The translations under genes and the position numbers were made by a program. A stretch of DNA of 64,000 nucleotides from assembly GCA_020053735.1 (NCBI GenBank), contig JAGVMP010000019.1, positions 186,001 through 250,000 on the forward strand, read 5' to 3'. This document shows, piece by piece, positions 9,447-19,571 of the stretch (its first letter is position 1; every line of letters begins with the position of its first letter). A model generated the notes under the pieces. It did no database searches. It was given only the letters and a program-made list of their open reading frames with translations, and was not told the DNA's origin. Origin of the DNA: Pseudomonadota bacterium (GTDB taxonomy: Bacteria > Pseudomonadota > Gammaproteobacteria > Burkholderiales > Methylophilaceae).

Positions 9447-10868
9447 TTAAACAGTGCGCACATCCACAAAGTGGCCTGCAATAGCCGCGGCAACAGCCAT
9501 GGCGGGGCTGACAAGGTGCGTCCGCCCGCCTTGACCTTGGCGGCCTTCAAAGTTGCGGTTTGAGGTGGATGCACAACGCTCACCGGGGCTTAACCTGTCC
9601 GCGTTCATTGCCAAACACATACTGCATCCAGGCTCACGCCACTCAAACCCAGCCTCAATAAAAATCTTATCAAGTCCCTCTTCTTCCGCCTGACGCTTAA
9701 CCATGCCAGAACCCGGCACCACTAAAGCTAACGAAATACTATTGGCGACTTTTTTGCCTTTGGCCACAACTGCAGCAGCACGCAAATCTTCAATGCGCGA
9801 ATTGGTGCAAGAGCCAATAAAAATCTTGTCTAATTTAATATCTTCCAGCGGCGTATTTGCACTCAACCCCATGTATTTCAAGGCGTTTTCGATACTGGTA
9901 CGCTTGGTAGCATCCATTTCCTTAGCCGGGTCTGGCACGCACCCATCTATCGGCAACACTTGCTCGGGCGAGGTGCCCCAGGTCACTTGCGGTGCAATGT
10001 CAGCCCCGTTCAATGTCACCACAGTGTCGAATTGTGCGTCGTCGTCCGTTTTTAGCGTATTCCAATATGCTACCGCTTTATCCCAATCTGCGGCTTTTGG
10101 TGCATGCAAACGGCCTTTTAAGTAAGCAGCCGTTTTTTCATCTGGTGCAATAATGCCTGCGCGCGCGCCCGCTTCAATCGCCATGTTACAAATCGTCATA
10201 CGACCTTCCATTGAAAGCGCGCGAATCACTTCACCGCCAAACTCAATGGCGTAACCGTTACCACCTGCGGTACCAATTTTACCGATTACTGCTAATGCCA
10301 CATCTTTTGCAGTAACACCGCTACCCAACTTGCCGCTTACATCTACCAACATGCGTTTAGATTTTTTAGCGATCAAGGTTTGCGTGGCTAACACGTGCTC
10401 CACTTCAGAGGTGCCGATGCCGTGCGCCAACGCGCCAAACGCACCATGCGTCGAGGTATGACTATCGCCACACACCACGGTCATGCCAGGTAAAGTCGTG
10501 CCTTGTTCTGGCCCAATCACATGAATAATGCCTTGATTCGCATGCTTAAACGGAAAGTAAACCAATGCACCAAAATCTTTAATATTGTTATCCAGCGTTT
10601 CAACCTGCAACCTGGAAATTGGGTCTTCAATACCTTTATCCCAGTCCTTAGTCGGTGTATTGTGGTCAGGATTAGCCACAATACTGCTGTTGCGCCATGG
10701 CTTACGGCCAGCGATACGCAAACCCTCAAATGCTTGCGGGCTGGTCACTTCATGCACCAAGTGACGATCAATATAAATGAGGCAAGTGCCATCTGCATCT
10801 TCGCGCACTAAATGTGTTTCCCACAATTTATCGTATAGTGTTTTTCCAGCCACCGATTTTCCTAACAT
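9447..10868 (-). CDS. leuC: 3-Isopropylmalate dehydratase large subunit
   Basis: The [4Fe-4S]-carrying subunit that isomerises 2- to 3-isopropylmalate (and citramalate to 3-methylmalate). 473 residues, full length. The cluster-binding cysteines are in [16 protein letters not shown] and [10 protein letters not shown]; the substrate region [19 protein letters not shown] is intact. A strong GAAGGAG site lies before the ATG at 10868. It is only 22 bases downstream of cimA, so the two enzymes that use citramalate are probably on one message. Confidence 0.97.
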   Translation of the reverse strand: MLGKSVAGKTLYDKLWETHLVREDADGTCLIYIDRHLVHEVTSPQAFEGLRIAGRKPWRNSSIVANPDHNTPTKDWDKGIEDPISRLQVETLDNNIKDFGALVYFPFKHANQGIIHVIGPEQGTTLPGMTVVCGDSHTSTHGAFGALAHGIGTSEVEHVLATQTLIAKKSKRMLVDVSGKLGSGVTAKDVALAVIGKIGTAGGNGYAIEFGGEVIRALSMEGRMTICNMAIEAGARAGIIAPDEKTAAYLKGRLHAPKAADWDKAVAYWNTLKTDDDAQFDTVVTLNGADIAPQVTWGTSPEQVLPIDGCVPDPAKEMDATKRTSIENALKYMGLSANTPLEDIKLDKIFIGSCTNSRIEDLRAAAVVAKGKKVANSISLALVVPGSGMVKRQAEEEGLDKIFIEAGFEWREPGCSMCLAMNADRLSPGERCASTSNRNFEGRQGQGGRTHLVSPAMAVAAAIAGHFVDVRTV

Positions 10869-10890
10869 GGTATTACTCCTTCAATAATTC

Positions 10891-12507
10891 TTAAGCTTGC
10901 AGTGCGCGTGCTTTGGCGCTTTGCATTTTAGTATGTTGACTTTGCGCGTCACGCATCAATTTGTATTCAATCGCATCCAGCATCGCGAGCCACGATGCAT
11001 CAATAATATCGGTGGATACACCTACCGTCGTCCAACTTTCATACTGGTCTGCCGATTCAATCAACACGCGTACTTTTGCTGCCGTTGCTTTGTCAGAATC
11101 TAAAACGCGCACTTTGTAATCAATCAACTTCACTTCGTTAATGGCAGGATAAAACCGCTCTAAGGCTTTGCGCACTGCTTTATCTAGTGCATTCACTGGG
11201 CCGTCACCTTCAGCCACCGTAGTTTCTTCTTGCTCACCCACCGCAATCCTAATGCTGGCTGAGGAATTCACGCCATCCGAAGCAGGCGCATGCGTAATCA
11301 CCTTGTATTCTTTGAGCGTAAAAAATGGACTAAGTTTACCCAACTGCCTTTGCATCATGAGCTCAAACGAGCTTTCGGCGCTCTCAAATTGATAACCTTC
11401 ATGTTCCAAAAATTTAAGATGTTCCAAAATACGTTTAGTATCTGCAGAATCTTTATTTAAAGATGCGTCCACTGTGTTAATTTTACTGAGTAATGCGCTG
11501 CGTCCTGCTACTTCAGACACCAAGATATGTCGCACATTACCGATTTTTTCCGGGTTAATATGTTCATACGAAGTCGGGTTTTTGCTCACCGCATCAATAT
11601 GCATACCACCCTTGTGCGAAAAGGCATCGTTACCCACATACGGCGCCTTGTCATTAAAAATCATGTTGGCGATTTCACTGACAAATCGCGCCGCAGACGT
11701 CAGTTCTGCCATGTTATCTGACGGTATACACTGCATGCCTAATTTAAGCTGCAGATTGGGAATGATGGCGCATAAATTGGCATTGCCACAACGCTCGCCA
11801 ATCCCATTCATAGTCCCTTGCACCTGCACTGCACCTGCTTGCACCGCAGCTATAGAGTTAGCCACCGCCATTTCACAATCATTGTGACAATGAATACCTA
11901 CCTGTACTTTGAAGCTGCCCACCACGGTTTTAGTGATGACAGACACCTCATCTGGGAAAGTACCGCCGTTGGTATCGCATAAGCACAGCACATCTGCACC
12001 TGCTTCTGCAGCAGCTTGCAGTGTTTGCATGGCATATTCTGGATTAGCTTTATAACCATCAAAAAAATGCTCTGCGTCAAACACCACCTCTTTACCCTGA
12101 CTTTTTAAGTAGCCAATGGTGTCGGCAATCATGTTCAAGTTTTCTTGCAAAGTGGTGCGCAAAATATCAGTGACCTGATAATCCCAACTTTTGCCGAAAA
12201 TCGCCACTGCAGTCGTGTTCGCGCTCAATAACGATTGCAAGTTTCTATCTTCTGCAGCGGCAATACCGACTTTACGTGTGCTACCGAAAGCAATAATCGT
12301 TGCATGCTTTAATTTAAGTGCGCTGACCTGCTCAAAAAATTCTAAATCTTTTGGGTTAGACCCAGGATTGCCCGCTTCAATGTAGCCAATACCCAACCCA
12401 TCCAAACGCTGCACGATTTTGAGTTTATCTTCCACCGTAAACGAAACGCCCTGTGCCTGCGCGCCATCGCGCAGGGTAGAATCATAGGCAATTACTTGAT
12501 TTTTCAT
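10891..12507 (-). CDS. cimA: (R)-citramalate synthase
   Basis: Condenses acetyl-CoA and pyruvate to citramalate, giving a threonine-independent route to 2-oxobutyrate and isoleucine. The 538-residue protein has the DRE-TIM barrel start YDSTLRDGAQAQG, the metal-binding GIHCHNDCEMAVAN, and a C-terminal allosteric LeuA-dimer-type domain. The sequence resembles the citramalate-synthase subgroup rather than 2-isopropylmalate synthase LeuA: STLRDGAQA replaces TLRDGEQSPG. Its position directly ahead of leuC-leuD-leuB supports citramalate synthesis, because those enzymes process the product. Gap to argG is 8 bases, which suggests an arg-cim-leu read-through unit. Confidence 0.9.
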   Translation of the reverse strand: MKNQVIAYDSTLRDGAQAQGVSFTVEDKLKIVQRLDGLGIGYIEAGNPGSNPKDLEFFEQVSALKLKHATIIAFGSTRKVGIAAAEDRNLQSLLSANTTAVAIFGKSWDYQVTDILRTTLQENLNMIADTIGYLKSQGKEVVFDAEHFFDGYKANPEYAMQTLQAAAEAGADVLCLCDTNGGTFPDEVSVITKTVVGSFKVQVGIHCHNDCEMAVANSIAAVQAGAVQVQGTMNGIGERCGNANLCAIIPNLQLKLGMQCIPSDNMAELTSAARFVSEIANMIFNDKAPYVGNDAFSHKGGMHIDAVSKNPTSYEHINPEKIGNVRHILVSEVAGRSALLSKINTVDASLNKDSADTKRILEHLKFLEHEGYQFESAESSFELMMQRQLGKLSPFFTLKEYKVITHAPASDGVNSSASIRIAVGEQEETTVAEGDGPVNALDKAVRKALERFYPAINEVKLIDYKVRVLDSDKATAAKVRVLIESADQYESWTTVGVSTDIIDASWLAMLDAIEYKLMRDAQSQHTKMQSAKARALQA

Positions 12508-12515
12508 TACAAAAT

Positions 12516-13751
12516 TTACTTTTTACGATTGTGCAAATTCGCTGCAATGCGCATCCGCAATGCATTGAGCTTAATAAAGCCGCCTGCATCACGCTGGTCA
12601 TAAGCACCCGCATCATCTTCAAACGTGGCGATGCTCGAATCGAATAAAGAGTCAGTTTTGCTATCACGCCCCGCCACAATCACATTGCCTTTATATAATT
12701 TTAGGCGCACCCAACCATTCACCGATTTTTGGGTGTGATCGATAAGTGTTTGCAAGGCCAGTCTTTCAGGGCTCCACCAATAGCCGTTGTAAATCATGCT
12801 GGCATAACGTGGCATCAAGTCGTCTTTCAAATGCGCAACTTCTCTATCCAAAGTAATGCTTTCAATCGCGCGATGCGCTTTCAGCATGATGGTGCCACCC
12901 GGCGTTTCGTAGCAGCCACGCGATTTCATGCCCACGTAGCGATTCTCTACCAAATCCAACCTGCCAATACCATGTTTGCCGCCGATTTTATTCAAATGCG
13001 CCAGTAAATCATGCGGCTTCATCGCCTCGCCATTCAAACTCACCGGGTCACCATTTACATATTCAATATCCAAATACTCAGCTGCATCTGGCGCAGCTTC
13101 TGGCGATACTGTCCAACGCCACATGCCGTCCTCAGCCTCAGCCGCTGGGTTTTCCAGATGACGGCCTTCGTAAGAAATATGCAACAAGTTGGCATCCATA
13201 CTATACGGACTACCGCCTTGCTTATGCTTCATTTCCACAGGAATATTATTTTTTTCTGCATAGCTCATCAATTTTTCACGGCTGAGCAAATCCCACTCGC
13301 GCCATGGCGCAATAATTTGGATGTTCGGGTTGAGTGCGTAAGCACCCAACTCAAAGCGCACCTGGTCGTTACCTTTACCAGTTGCGCCGTGCGAAATGGC
13401 ATCGGCTTTAGTTTCATTTGCAATTTCAATCAGTCTTTTTGCAATAAGCGGCCGTGCGATGGAGGTACCTAATAAGTATTCGCCTTCGTACACCGTGTTG
13501 GCGCGAAACATGGGGAACACAAAATCGCGTACAAATTCTTCGCGCAAATCATCGATGTAAATTTCTTTTACGCCTGCCGCTTTCGCCTTACTCCGCGCCG
13601 GTTCCAGCTCTTCTCCTTGGCCTAAATCAGCGGTAAAAGTCACCACTTCGCACTGGTATTCGTCCTGTAGCCACTTTAAAATCACGGACGTGTCTAATCC
13701 ACCCGAATAGGCCAACACCACTTTTTTTACGTTTTTAATCTTCGCACTCAT
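12516..13751 (-). CDS. argG: Argininosuccinate synthase
   Basis: ATP-dependent joining of citrulline and aspartate in arginine synthesis. 411 residues. The PP-loop [15 protein letters not shown] lies near the N-terminus, and [13 protein letters not shown] and the ESITLDRE region are present. It belongs to the type I (about 400-residue) family. It sits 33 bases downstream of argF, so the two consecutive reactions of the pathway are encoded in order. Confidence 0.97.
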   Translation of the reverse strand: MSAKIKNVKKVVLAYSGGLDTSVILKWLQDEYQCEVVTFTADLGQGEELEPARSKAKAAGVKEIYIDDLREEFVRDFVFPMFRANTVYEGEYLLGTSIARPLIAKRLIEIANETKADAISHGATGKGNDQVRFELGAYALNPNIQIIAPWREWDLLSREKLMSYAEKNNIPVEMKHKQGGSPYSMDANLLHISYEGRHLENPAAEAEDGMWRWTVSPEAAPDAAEYLDIEYVNGDPVSLNGEAMKPHDLLAHLNKIGGKHGIGRLDLVENRYVGMKSRGCYETPGGTIMLKAHRAIESITLDREVAHLKDDLMPRYASMIYNGYWWSPERLALQTLIDHTQKSVNGWVRLKLYKGNVIVAGRDSKTDSLFDSSIATFEDDAGAYDQRDAGGFIKLNALRMRIAANLHNRKK

Positions 13752-13784
13752 TTAACTCTACCTAAACTTAAACTTTTTCTGAAC

Positions 13785-14711
13785 TTAAACTTTACCCAGC
13801 AACAAATACTCCATCAGCGCTTTTTGCACATGCAGGCGGTTCTCAGCCTCATCCCACACCACACTTTGCTTGCCATCAATGACTTCTGCCGCCACCTCTT
13901 CACCCCTATGGGCGGGCAGGCAGTGCATAAACAGCGCATCTTTGTTTGCCACTTTCATCATGTCTGCATCTACTTGCCAATCAGCAAAGTCACGTTTACG
14001 CTCTTCGTTCTCCGCTTCAAAACCCATACTGGTCCACACATCGGTAGTCACCAGATCAGCACCTTTGGCGGCTTCCATCGGGTCGACAAAAGTTTCAAAA
14101 TGGCTATTGCCATACAAATTGGCGCGTTCAGGCTCCACCTCATAACCTGGCGGCGTAGAAACGTGCACGTTAAAATCTAACAACTCGGCTGCTTGCAGCC
14201 AAGTGTTACAAACGTTATTGCTGTCACCTATCCACGCCACGGTTTTGCCTTTAATGCTGCTAATGTCGCCACCTCTATGTTCAATAAAGGTGAAAATATC
14301 CGCCAATATCTGACAAGGATGGTATTCATTCGTCAGGCCATTAATCACTGGTACGCGCGAGTTTGCAGCAAAGCGCTCAATAATGTCTTGCTCAAAGGTT
14401 CGTATCATCACCAAATCGCTCATGCGCGAAATCACTTGTGCCGCATCTTCCACTGGCTCACCGCGCCCAAGTTGAGAATCGCGTGTATTCAAGTAAATAG
14501 CGCTACCGCCCAATTGTTGAATACCTGCCTCAAACGACAAACGCGTACGCGTACTGGCTTTTTCAAATATCATTACCAGTGTACGATCTTGCAGCGGCCA
14601 GTACTGCTGATACGCCTTAAACTGCGCCTTGATCCATTGCGTGCGTGCAAAAATATGGTTCAGCTCGGCTGTGCTTAAATCGTTAAACTGTAAAAAGTGT
14701 TTAATGGCCAT
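13785..14711 (-). CDS. argF: Ornithine carbamoyltransferase
   Basis: Makes citrulline from ornithine and carbamoyl phosphate. 308 residues with all three signature motifs: carbamoyl-phosphate-binding STRTRLSFEAGI, the EYHPCQILAD region, and HCLPAHRGEEV containing the catalytic Cys. Lies 19 bases after argD with no terminator. Biosynthetic (argF) rather than catabolic (arcB) assignment comes from the neighbours argD and argG. Confidence 0.96.
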   Translation of the reverse strand: MAIKHFLQFNDLSTAELNHIFARTQWIKAQFKAYQQYWPLQDRTLVMIFEKASTRTRLSFEAGIQQLGGSAIYLNTRDSQLGRGEPVEDAAQVISRMSDLVMIRTFEQDIIERFAANSRVPVINGLTNEYHPCQILADIFTFIEHRGGDISSIKGKTVAWIGDSNNVCNTWLQAAELLDFNVHVSTPPGYEVEPERANLYGNSHFETFVDPMEAAKGADLVTTDVWTSMGFEAENEERKRDFADWQVDADMMKVANKDALFMHCLPAHRGEEVAAEVIDGKQSVVWDEAENRLHVQKALMEYLLLGKV

Positions 14712-14730
14712 AAATTTTAATTGTCTTATT

Positions 14731-15948
14731 TCAGGCTGCTTTTGTCAGTGGCTGCGCATGTAAAAACTCCATGACGAGTGGCACTAAACGGCTTACCAGC
14801 TCACGCGCTTCCTGTTCATTAATGATTAAAGGCGGCAACAAACGCACCACTTTTTCTGCAGTCACGTTAATCAGCATGTGTGCTTCCAACGCCATTTTTA
14901 CTAGCTCGGCACATGGCCTGTCCAGCTCTATACCCACCATCAAGCCTGCATTACGCACTACTTTAACGCCGGCCTCATTTTTAAAGGCATCTTTAAGCAA
15001 CTGATTAATCAAATCACCCATTTTTTGCGCATTTTCGCGTAATTTTTCATCGGCAATCACATCCAGCGTAGTCAGGCCTGCCGTGGCCGCCAATGGGTTT
15101 CCGCCAAAGGTGGAGCCATGCTTGCCTGGAACAAATGTTTCTGCTGCCACGCCGCGCGCCAAGCATGCGCCAATCGGCACACCAGAACCCAAACCTTTAG
15201 CCAAGGTCATCACGTCTGGCAAAATGTCAGTATGCTGGAATGCAAACCAAGTGCCAGTGCGCCCAATACCACTTTGCACCTCATCTAACATGAGCAGCCA
15301 GCCATTGTCGTCGCACACCTTGCGCAGACCTTGCATATAAGCCGCCATATCAGCCGGAATATGAATTCCGCCTTCACCCTGCACTGGCTCAACCAAAATC
15401 GCCACCACATTATTTTTGCGACTAGCAATCGCTTTTACCGCTGCTAAATCATCAAACGGTACCCGTACAAAGCCACTCACCAACGGCTCGAAACCAGCTT
15501 GTGCTTTTCTGTTGCCAGTGGCTGATAATGTCGCCATAGTACGGCCATGAAAGCTACGCTCCATGACAATAATTTCAGGATTTTCTATGCCTTTGTTGTG
15601 CGCATACAGCCGAGCCAACTTAATTGCAGCCTCGTTAGCCTCACAGCCGGAGTTGCAAAAAAACACTTTGTCCATGCCAGAAATTTCAGCCAATTTATTC
15701 GCCAGCACTTCTTGCTCTGCGATATGATAAATATTAGATACATGAATCATTTTTGCGACTTGGTTTTGGATGGCTTTAACCAACACGGGGTGCGCATGGC
15801 CGAGGCTATTTACCGCCACACCAGAAAGTGCATCAAGATATTTTTCACCATTGGTTCCCCATAGCCAAATGCCCTCACCATGAGTGAAGGTAATAGGTTG
15901 ACGACCGTATGTATTCATCAAATGCGACATAGTGTTCTCATTACTCAT
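14731..15948 (-). CDS. argD: Acetylornithine aminotransferase
   Basis: PLP-dependent class III aminotransferase that converts N-acetylglutamate semialdehyde to acetylornithine (often also succinyl-diaminopimelate). 405 residues. Landmarks are FFCNSGCEANEAAIKLAR, FHGRTMATLSATGN, the aspartate in LMLDEVQSGIGRTG, and the PLP-lysine segment MTLAKGLGSGVPIGA. The ATG at 15948 lacks a clear ribosome site; an internal ATG at 15930 (MSHLMNTYGRQPITF) is preceded by GAG and is a fair alternative. First gene of the apparent argD-argF-argG-cimA-leuCDB run. A dispersed repeat occupies the bases just upstream of the start. Confidence 0.95.
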   Translation of the reverse strand: MSNENTMSHLMNTYGRQPITFTHGEGIWLWGTNGEKYLDALSGVAVNSLGHAHPVLVKAIQNQVAKMIHVSNIYHIAEQEVLANKLAEISGMDKVFFCNSGCEANEAAIKLARLYAHNKGIENPEIIVMERSFHGRTMATLSATGNRKAQAGFEPLVSGFVRVPFDDLAAVKAIASRKNNVVAILVEPVQGEGGIHIPADMAAYMQGLRKVCDDNGWLLMLDEVQSGIGRTGTWFAFQHTDILPDVMTLAKGLGSGVPIGACLARGVAAETFVPGKHGSTFGGNPLAATAGLTTLDVIADEKLRENAQKMGDLINQLLKDAFKNEAGVKVVRNAGLMVGIELDRPCAELVKMALEAHMLINVTAEKVVRLLPPLIINEQEARELVSRLVPLVMEFLHAQPLTKAA

Positions 15949-15963
15949 TAAATCTAACTTTGT

Positions 15964-16027
15964 TGGCTCGCCTTGCTGTACTTAATACGTACTATCTGCA
16001 GCTCGCCGCCTCGTTATCTTCAATGTG
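15964..16027. repeat. Intergenic repeat, copy B
   Basis: Shares CTTGCTGTACT-N5-GTACTATCTGC with copy A at 7105-7170 and ends with a similar GCC(T)CGTT..CTTCAAT stretch. Here the outer arms are a direct repeat (GCTCGCC twice) rather than inverted. It starts 16 bases upstream of argD, so it overlaps the leader or promoter of the arginine run. Confidence 0.6.
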
Positions 16028-16067
16028 TGATAAGAACAATTGAAGCTTTGAGGCGAAATTTAAAATG

Positions 16068-16093
16068 AAAAACGGCGGCTAAGGCCGCCGTAA
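16068..16093 (-). terminator. Rho-independent terminator after the PuuD-like gene
   Basis: An 8-bp perfect stem ACGGCGGC/GCCGCCGT with a 4-base loop. In the minus-strand transcript it is followed by a T run. It begins about 16 bases after the stop of the gene at 16109-16603. Confidence 0.85.
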
Positions 16094-16108
16094 TAGCCTT
16101 AAATACTC

Positions 16109-16603
16109 TTATAGCCCAAGTGCTGCGCGATGGCTTAAGCCGTTTGCCATAAAAAATAACATGGGGATTGAAAGCATCATGTTGGTACGCGATGCCAACA
16201 TGGCTACGCGACGCGCTTTGGCTTTTACCTCATCGGTTGCTGGCACCATGCCTAAAATTTTCTTTTGGTTTGGCCAAATAAAATGCCAAACGTTAATTAG
16301 CATAATGGTGCCTAACCAAGCGCCAATGCCGATACCTTCCATGCCGTTACGCAATAAGAATGCATCAACAAAGCCAGCACCCAATAACCATGCGCCTGCC
16401 AGCCATGTAGCTACAGCCGACCAACGAAAATAAAACAAAGCGCGCGGCGCCACGTGTTTGGTGATGCCAGCTGCAGTACCATCGGCACCGGCGTCTTTAA
16501 GCGCAGCCATTTGCACCAAATTAAAATAGTACAACAGCCCAATCCAAGTGATACCAAAAATCACATGTAACCAGCGTGCAATGCCAGGCATTAAAGCTTC
16601 CAT
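16109..16603 (-). CDS. PuuD-like (Urate_ox_N) membrane protein
   Basis: A 164-residue protein with about four transmembrane helices. The sequence (IARWLHVIFGITWIGLLYYF, FYFRWSAVATWLAGAWLL, LINVWHFIWPNQKK) matches the pattern of the membrane domain of urate hydroxylase PuuD, with conserved His and Trp that could bind haem. The canonical PuuD also has a C-terminal cytochrome c domain; no CxxCH motif exists here, so this is the membrane domain alone. No purine-degradation gene is nearby, so urate oxidation is not supported; an electron-transfer role is possible. Preceded by a 31-codon gene and followed by a terminator. Confidence 0.65.
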   Translation of the reverse strand: MEALMPGIARWLHVIFGITWIGLLYYFNLVQMAALKDAGADGTAAGITKHVAPRALFYFRWSAVATWLAGAWLLGAGFVDAFLLRNGMEGIGIGAWLGTIMLINVWHFIWPNQKKILGMVPATDEVKAKARRVAMLASRTNMMLSIPMLFFMANGLSHRAALGL

Positions 16604-16613
16604 GTTGCGCTCC

Positions 16614-16709
16614 CTAAGCTAAAAAGTTTTTTAAAAAAAACACCAATACTACAGTGAGTATTAGCCCAGAAATAATCGTGCCGGCAACTGATTCTAATGG
16701 ATTTTTCAT
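16614..16709 (-). CDS. 31-residue single-pass membrane peptide
   Basis: An ORF MKNPLESVAGTIISGLILTV followed by VLVFFLKNFLA and a TAG stop. It is preceded by an unusually good ribosome site (AAAGGAG, 8 bases before the ATG), which is the main reason to accept it. The peptide is one hydrophobic helix with a Lys near each end. It ends 10 bases before the PuuD-like membrane protein, suggesting a co-translated small subunit. The coding strand has a run of eight Ts inside the hydrophobic segment, a possible slippage site. Confidence 0.65.
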   Translation of the reverse strand: MKNPLESVAGTIISGLILTVVLVFFLKNFLA

Positions 16710-16800
16710 CGCTGCATCTCCTTTATAAGTTTTATATATTTCTAAGCCGTGAGATTAGCTTAAAAGTGCTTATTTAGCAAGACGTTGGTCAATAGGTAGT

Positions 16801-17922
16801 CTAAATTTTAGACGCTTGATTGCAATCTTGTTTGGCAGCTAAAAATGGCTGAATACGCACCTGCGTATCGGGGTGCGAAGCCAACATCTCCAAAACAGGA
16901 TCAGGCTTAGTCGATTTTGGCTTGTTACTTTTTGTATTATTCTCGGCTTGCGGCTTTGTGGTTTTGTCATCACCTTCATCGCTCAAAGCTTGGTTTTGCA
17001 AGCGCTGCAAAATATCGGCGAAGGCTTTAGGCGGCAAACACGCTGTTTGCATGGCGTTTAGTGCAAACATATCGGCTTCAGTTTCGTGCGCGCGAGAGTA
17101 TTTCATTTGCATCAGCGCAGCTGGTAGACCAGACGCCACCGAACTGACATCACCCGTAATCGCCGCCAAAATCAAACCCGCCAACACCCCTTGCAAGCTT
17201 TGTCTAAACGCATGGCGTTGATTGACATGACCTAGCTCATGCGCTAAAACAGCCACCACTTCAGTATCGTTTTTTGATAACGTAATCAACTGGTCTGTCA
17301 TCACCACAATGCCGCCTGGCAATGCGAATGCATTGGCGCCGATATCGCCCTCTCCACCATCACGAAATTCCAAACGATATTGTGGGCAAGTTTTTAGTGT
17401 AGTGCAAAGCTGGTTTAGCTCTGCGATGACACTGGCTCTGCGTTTTGGCTCGGCCTTGCTGGGTGAAAAATAACCCACTTGACTATCCAGCCCAGCTAAT
17501 ACTTGTTCGCCAATTTTTGTCTCCATGCTGGGCGGCGTGATGTCAGCCACATATTCGGCCATTTTTGGTACGCCAAATTGCAAAAACATCCAGCCTGCAA
17601 ACACCGTAAGCAACATGGCCACAAACACCCAACCTAAGTGGTTTTCTAAATAGTGTAAGCCGCGCCAAAACGTACTGATTTTGGAAGGCATAGCAGCCTC
17701 AAGTTCACCTATATCGGCAGCTTCTAGCATGCCTCCATTGGGCAAATCAATCAGCCGTTTAGCTGAACCCAATTTAGCTTGTACTTCCAAATCTGCCAAA
17801 TTGAAAGTGAGCGTTTCACCATCCACATCAAAAATAATCTGTTTGGCATGCTCTGCAACCCGCACCAATACTGGCTTGTGGCTTGCCTTTATACCGTCGA
17901 AATAATTGGCTTGAAATGACAC
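16801..17922 (-). CDS. M48-family zinc metallopeptidase, membrane anchored
   Basis: 373 residues. An N-terminal soluble domain (about 1-85) precedes a transmembrane helix at about 97-115, then the peptidase domain with HELGH at 228-232 and the downstream Glu-containing RAHETEADMFALNAM. Several Pro/Lys-rich residues form a linker before the C-terminal ASHPDTQVRIQPF. Family members degrade or refold membrane and periplasmic proteins. It follows the YjgN-like gene by 24 bases on the same strand, a pairing frequently seen in proteobacteria. Confidence 0.88.
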   Translation of the reverse strand: MSFQANYFDGIKASHKPVLVRVAEHAKQIIFDVDGETLTFNLADLEVQAKLGSAKRLIDLPNGGMLEAADIGELEAAMPSKISTFWRGLHYLENHLGWVFVAMLLTVFAGWMFLQFGVPKMAEYVADITPPSMETKIGEQVLAGLDSQVGYFSPSKAEPKRRASVIAELNQLCTTLKTCPQYRLEFRDGGEGDIGANAFALPGGIVVMTDQLITLSKNDTEVVAVLAHELGHVNQRHAFRQSLQGVLAGLILAAITGDVSSVASGLPAALMQMKYSRAHETEADMFALNAMQTACLPPKAFADILQRLQNQALSDEGDDKTTKPQAENNTKSNKPKSTKPDPVLEMLASHPDTQVRIQPFLAAKQDCNQASKI

Positions 17923-17946
17923 GATTTGATAGGGTGGAGCCTAGCC

Positions 17947-19380
17947 TTAACCGAAGGAAAGATCGACGTCGAACATCTCGGCAATTTCTTCGCCAGTGGC
18001 TTTCACCTCAGCTTTTTTATCGCCGACAAATTGGTCAAAATCGACATCACCGACTATTTGTAATTTGCTAGCACGATAGCGTGCCATGCGGATTTGCGCC
18101 CACGGCGTGGCTAAGCCAAACGTCAGCATAATCGCAACGATATTAGAGAAGTACAGCCAAGCAAAATCACGGGCGCGCAGGTTGCTCTTAAACGATAATT
18201 TATCTAGCGTTGTGTTATTCCAAACAAGGTTGCCTATACGCGCTTGTAAATAACCCAAAAAGCCAAAAATAAACAGCAAATATATAGCTAAAATCACCAG
18301 CCCTACCATCACGCCCGCTAACAAAGCCTTGGGGTTTTTGAGTAAATCACGTAATTTGTCTTTTGTATTCGCATCAGCATTCTCTTGAGCTTCCATTTGC
18401 GCTAATTGCTCCTGAATTTTCTGTAAATCTTGCTCTGATAGTTTTTCTTGCATTTCACCCTCAAACTGCTCTACTTGTTCTTCTGTAGGCGCAGCTGTGG
18501 TAGCTTGTTCTGCAGCTTGTTCACTGGCTGGCGGGGGGTTGTTATCAGAATACACACGCTCTACTGTTTTAATTTCTGGCGCTTGAATTTCCTCCGCTTC
18601 AACTTCAATCTCATTAGCGGCCAGCATCATTTTTTGCGAATTGATAGGTGCAAAAGCCGCAATATTTGCAGACAACATTGATTGGCTTTGATTAGCCGCT
18701 TTGGCTTTTATTAGCTCCTGCCCTTTCATAACGCCACCAACAATAACACCGACTATTATTAATACTAAGGGCACAATTAATAAAAAAAAGTACACTTTGT
18801 AAAACTGCTTTACCACGCGTTTCATATCAAATTGGCTTAGGCCGAAACGATGGTTATTCATCAAAAATTGGTTTTTTTCATGTGCGGCATAGGGCGCGGC
18901 CAAGCCTAAGGTAATCATTGTGAGCAAGGGCATGCCAATAAACACACGCACGGCCTGACCAACTGTACCAATAAAATCAAATCTTAAACCGCGATGACTG
19001 CTGTTGCGTGAATTAAAAATAGAGCCACGTACCACCAACCATGGCAGTGCAATAAAAATCAGCAAAAAAACTAGGCTTTGCAAAATAGGGTTGATGGCTG
19101 CCACCACTAACAGCACCACGGCAATGAGACGCCCTTTTAAAATAGAAATGGGTTTGGCGTGGTAATCAAAGCCAACGTTTTCAATTAGGGTGTTGTTATA
19201 AAAGTATTTTTTTCGGCGTACTTTAGCCCAAGCAGAATAAATTCCTAAGGTCACTATACTAAGCAATAAATTGACGATCCAAATACCAAAATACTCTGAT
19301 GTTTTACCCTCAAAAATAACAGGTGTGTGCTTTTGATTCAGGTTTTGATTAGAGTCTTGATAGTTTGCGACGTCAGCCAT
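17947..19380 (-). CDS. YjgN-like DUF898 membrane protein
   Basis: 477 residues with the repeated DUF898 pattern: FxGxxxEYFGIWIVNLLLSI and LGIYSAWAKVRRKKYFYNNT at the N-terminus, echoed by LGLAAPYAAHEKNQFLMNNH and GLATPWAQIRMARYRASKL. About eight transmembrane helices. An unusual insertion of about 90 residues (approximately 245-335), rich in Glu, Gln and Ala and predicted to be coiled-coil, interrupts the domain. It ends with an acidic tail. Role unknown. It starts the minus-strand unit with the M48 peptidase. Confidence 0.8.
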   Translation of the reverse strand: MADVANYQDSNQNLNQKHTPVIFEGKTSEYFGIWIVNLLLSIVTLGIYSAWAKVRRKKYFYNNTLIENVGFDYHAKPISILKGRLIAVVLLVVAAINPILQSLVFLLIFIALPWLVVRGSIFNSRNSSHRGLRFDFIGTVGQAVRVFIGMPLLTMITLGLAAPYAAHEKNQFLMNNHRFGLSQFDMKRVVKQFYKVYFFLLIVPLVLIIVGVIVGGVMKGQELIKAKAANQSQSMLSANIAAFAPINSQKMMLAANEIEVEAEEIQAPEIKTVERVYSDNNPPPASEQAAEQATTAAPTEEQVEQFEGEMQEKLSEQDLQKIQEQLAQMEAQENADANTKDKLRDLLKNPKALLAGVMVGLVILAIYLLFIFGFLGYLQARIGNLVWNNTTLDKLSFKSNLRARDFAWLYFSNIVAIMLTFGLATPWAQIRMARYRASKLQIVGDVDFDQFVGDKKAEVKATGEEIAEMFDVDLSFG

Positions 19381-19571
19381 ACCTGCCCCTTATTGTTTGT
19401 ATAGGTTATTGTGTGTAGAAATATTACTTTGCAGCAGTGTAACTGATTTCACAAATTTGGCATATTGGGCAAATTCCCTCACTATTTAGCGGTTTTATTG
19501 TTTGCAAATCAAGTGTATTCGGGCAAAATTCGGTTTCTGTTTTTACAATACTTTTTTGCGCTTTATCCACT

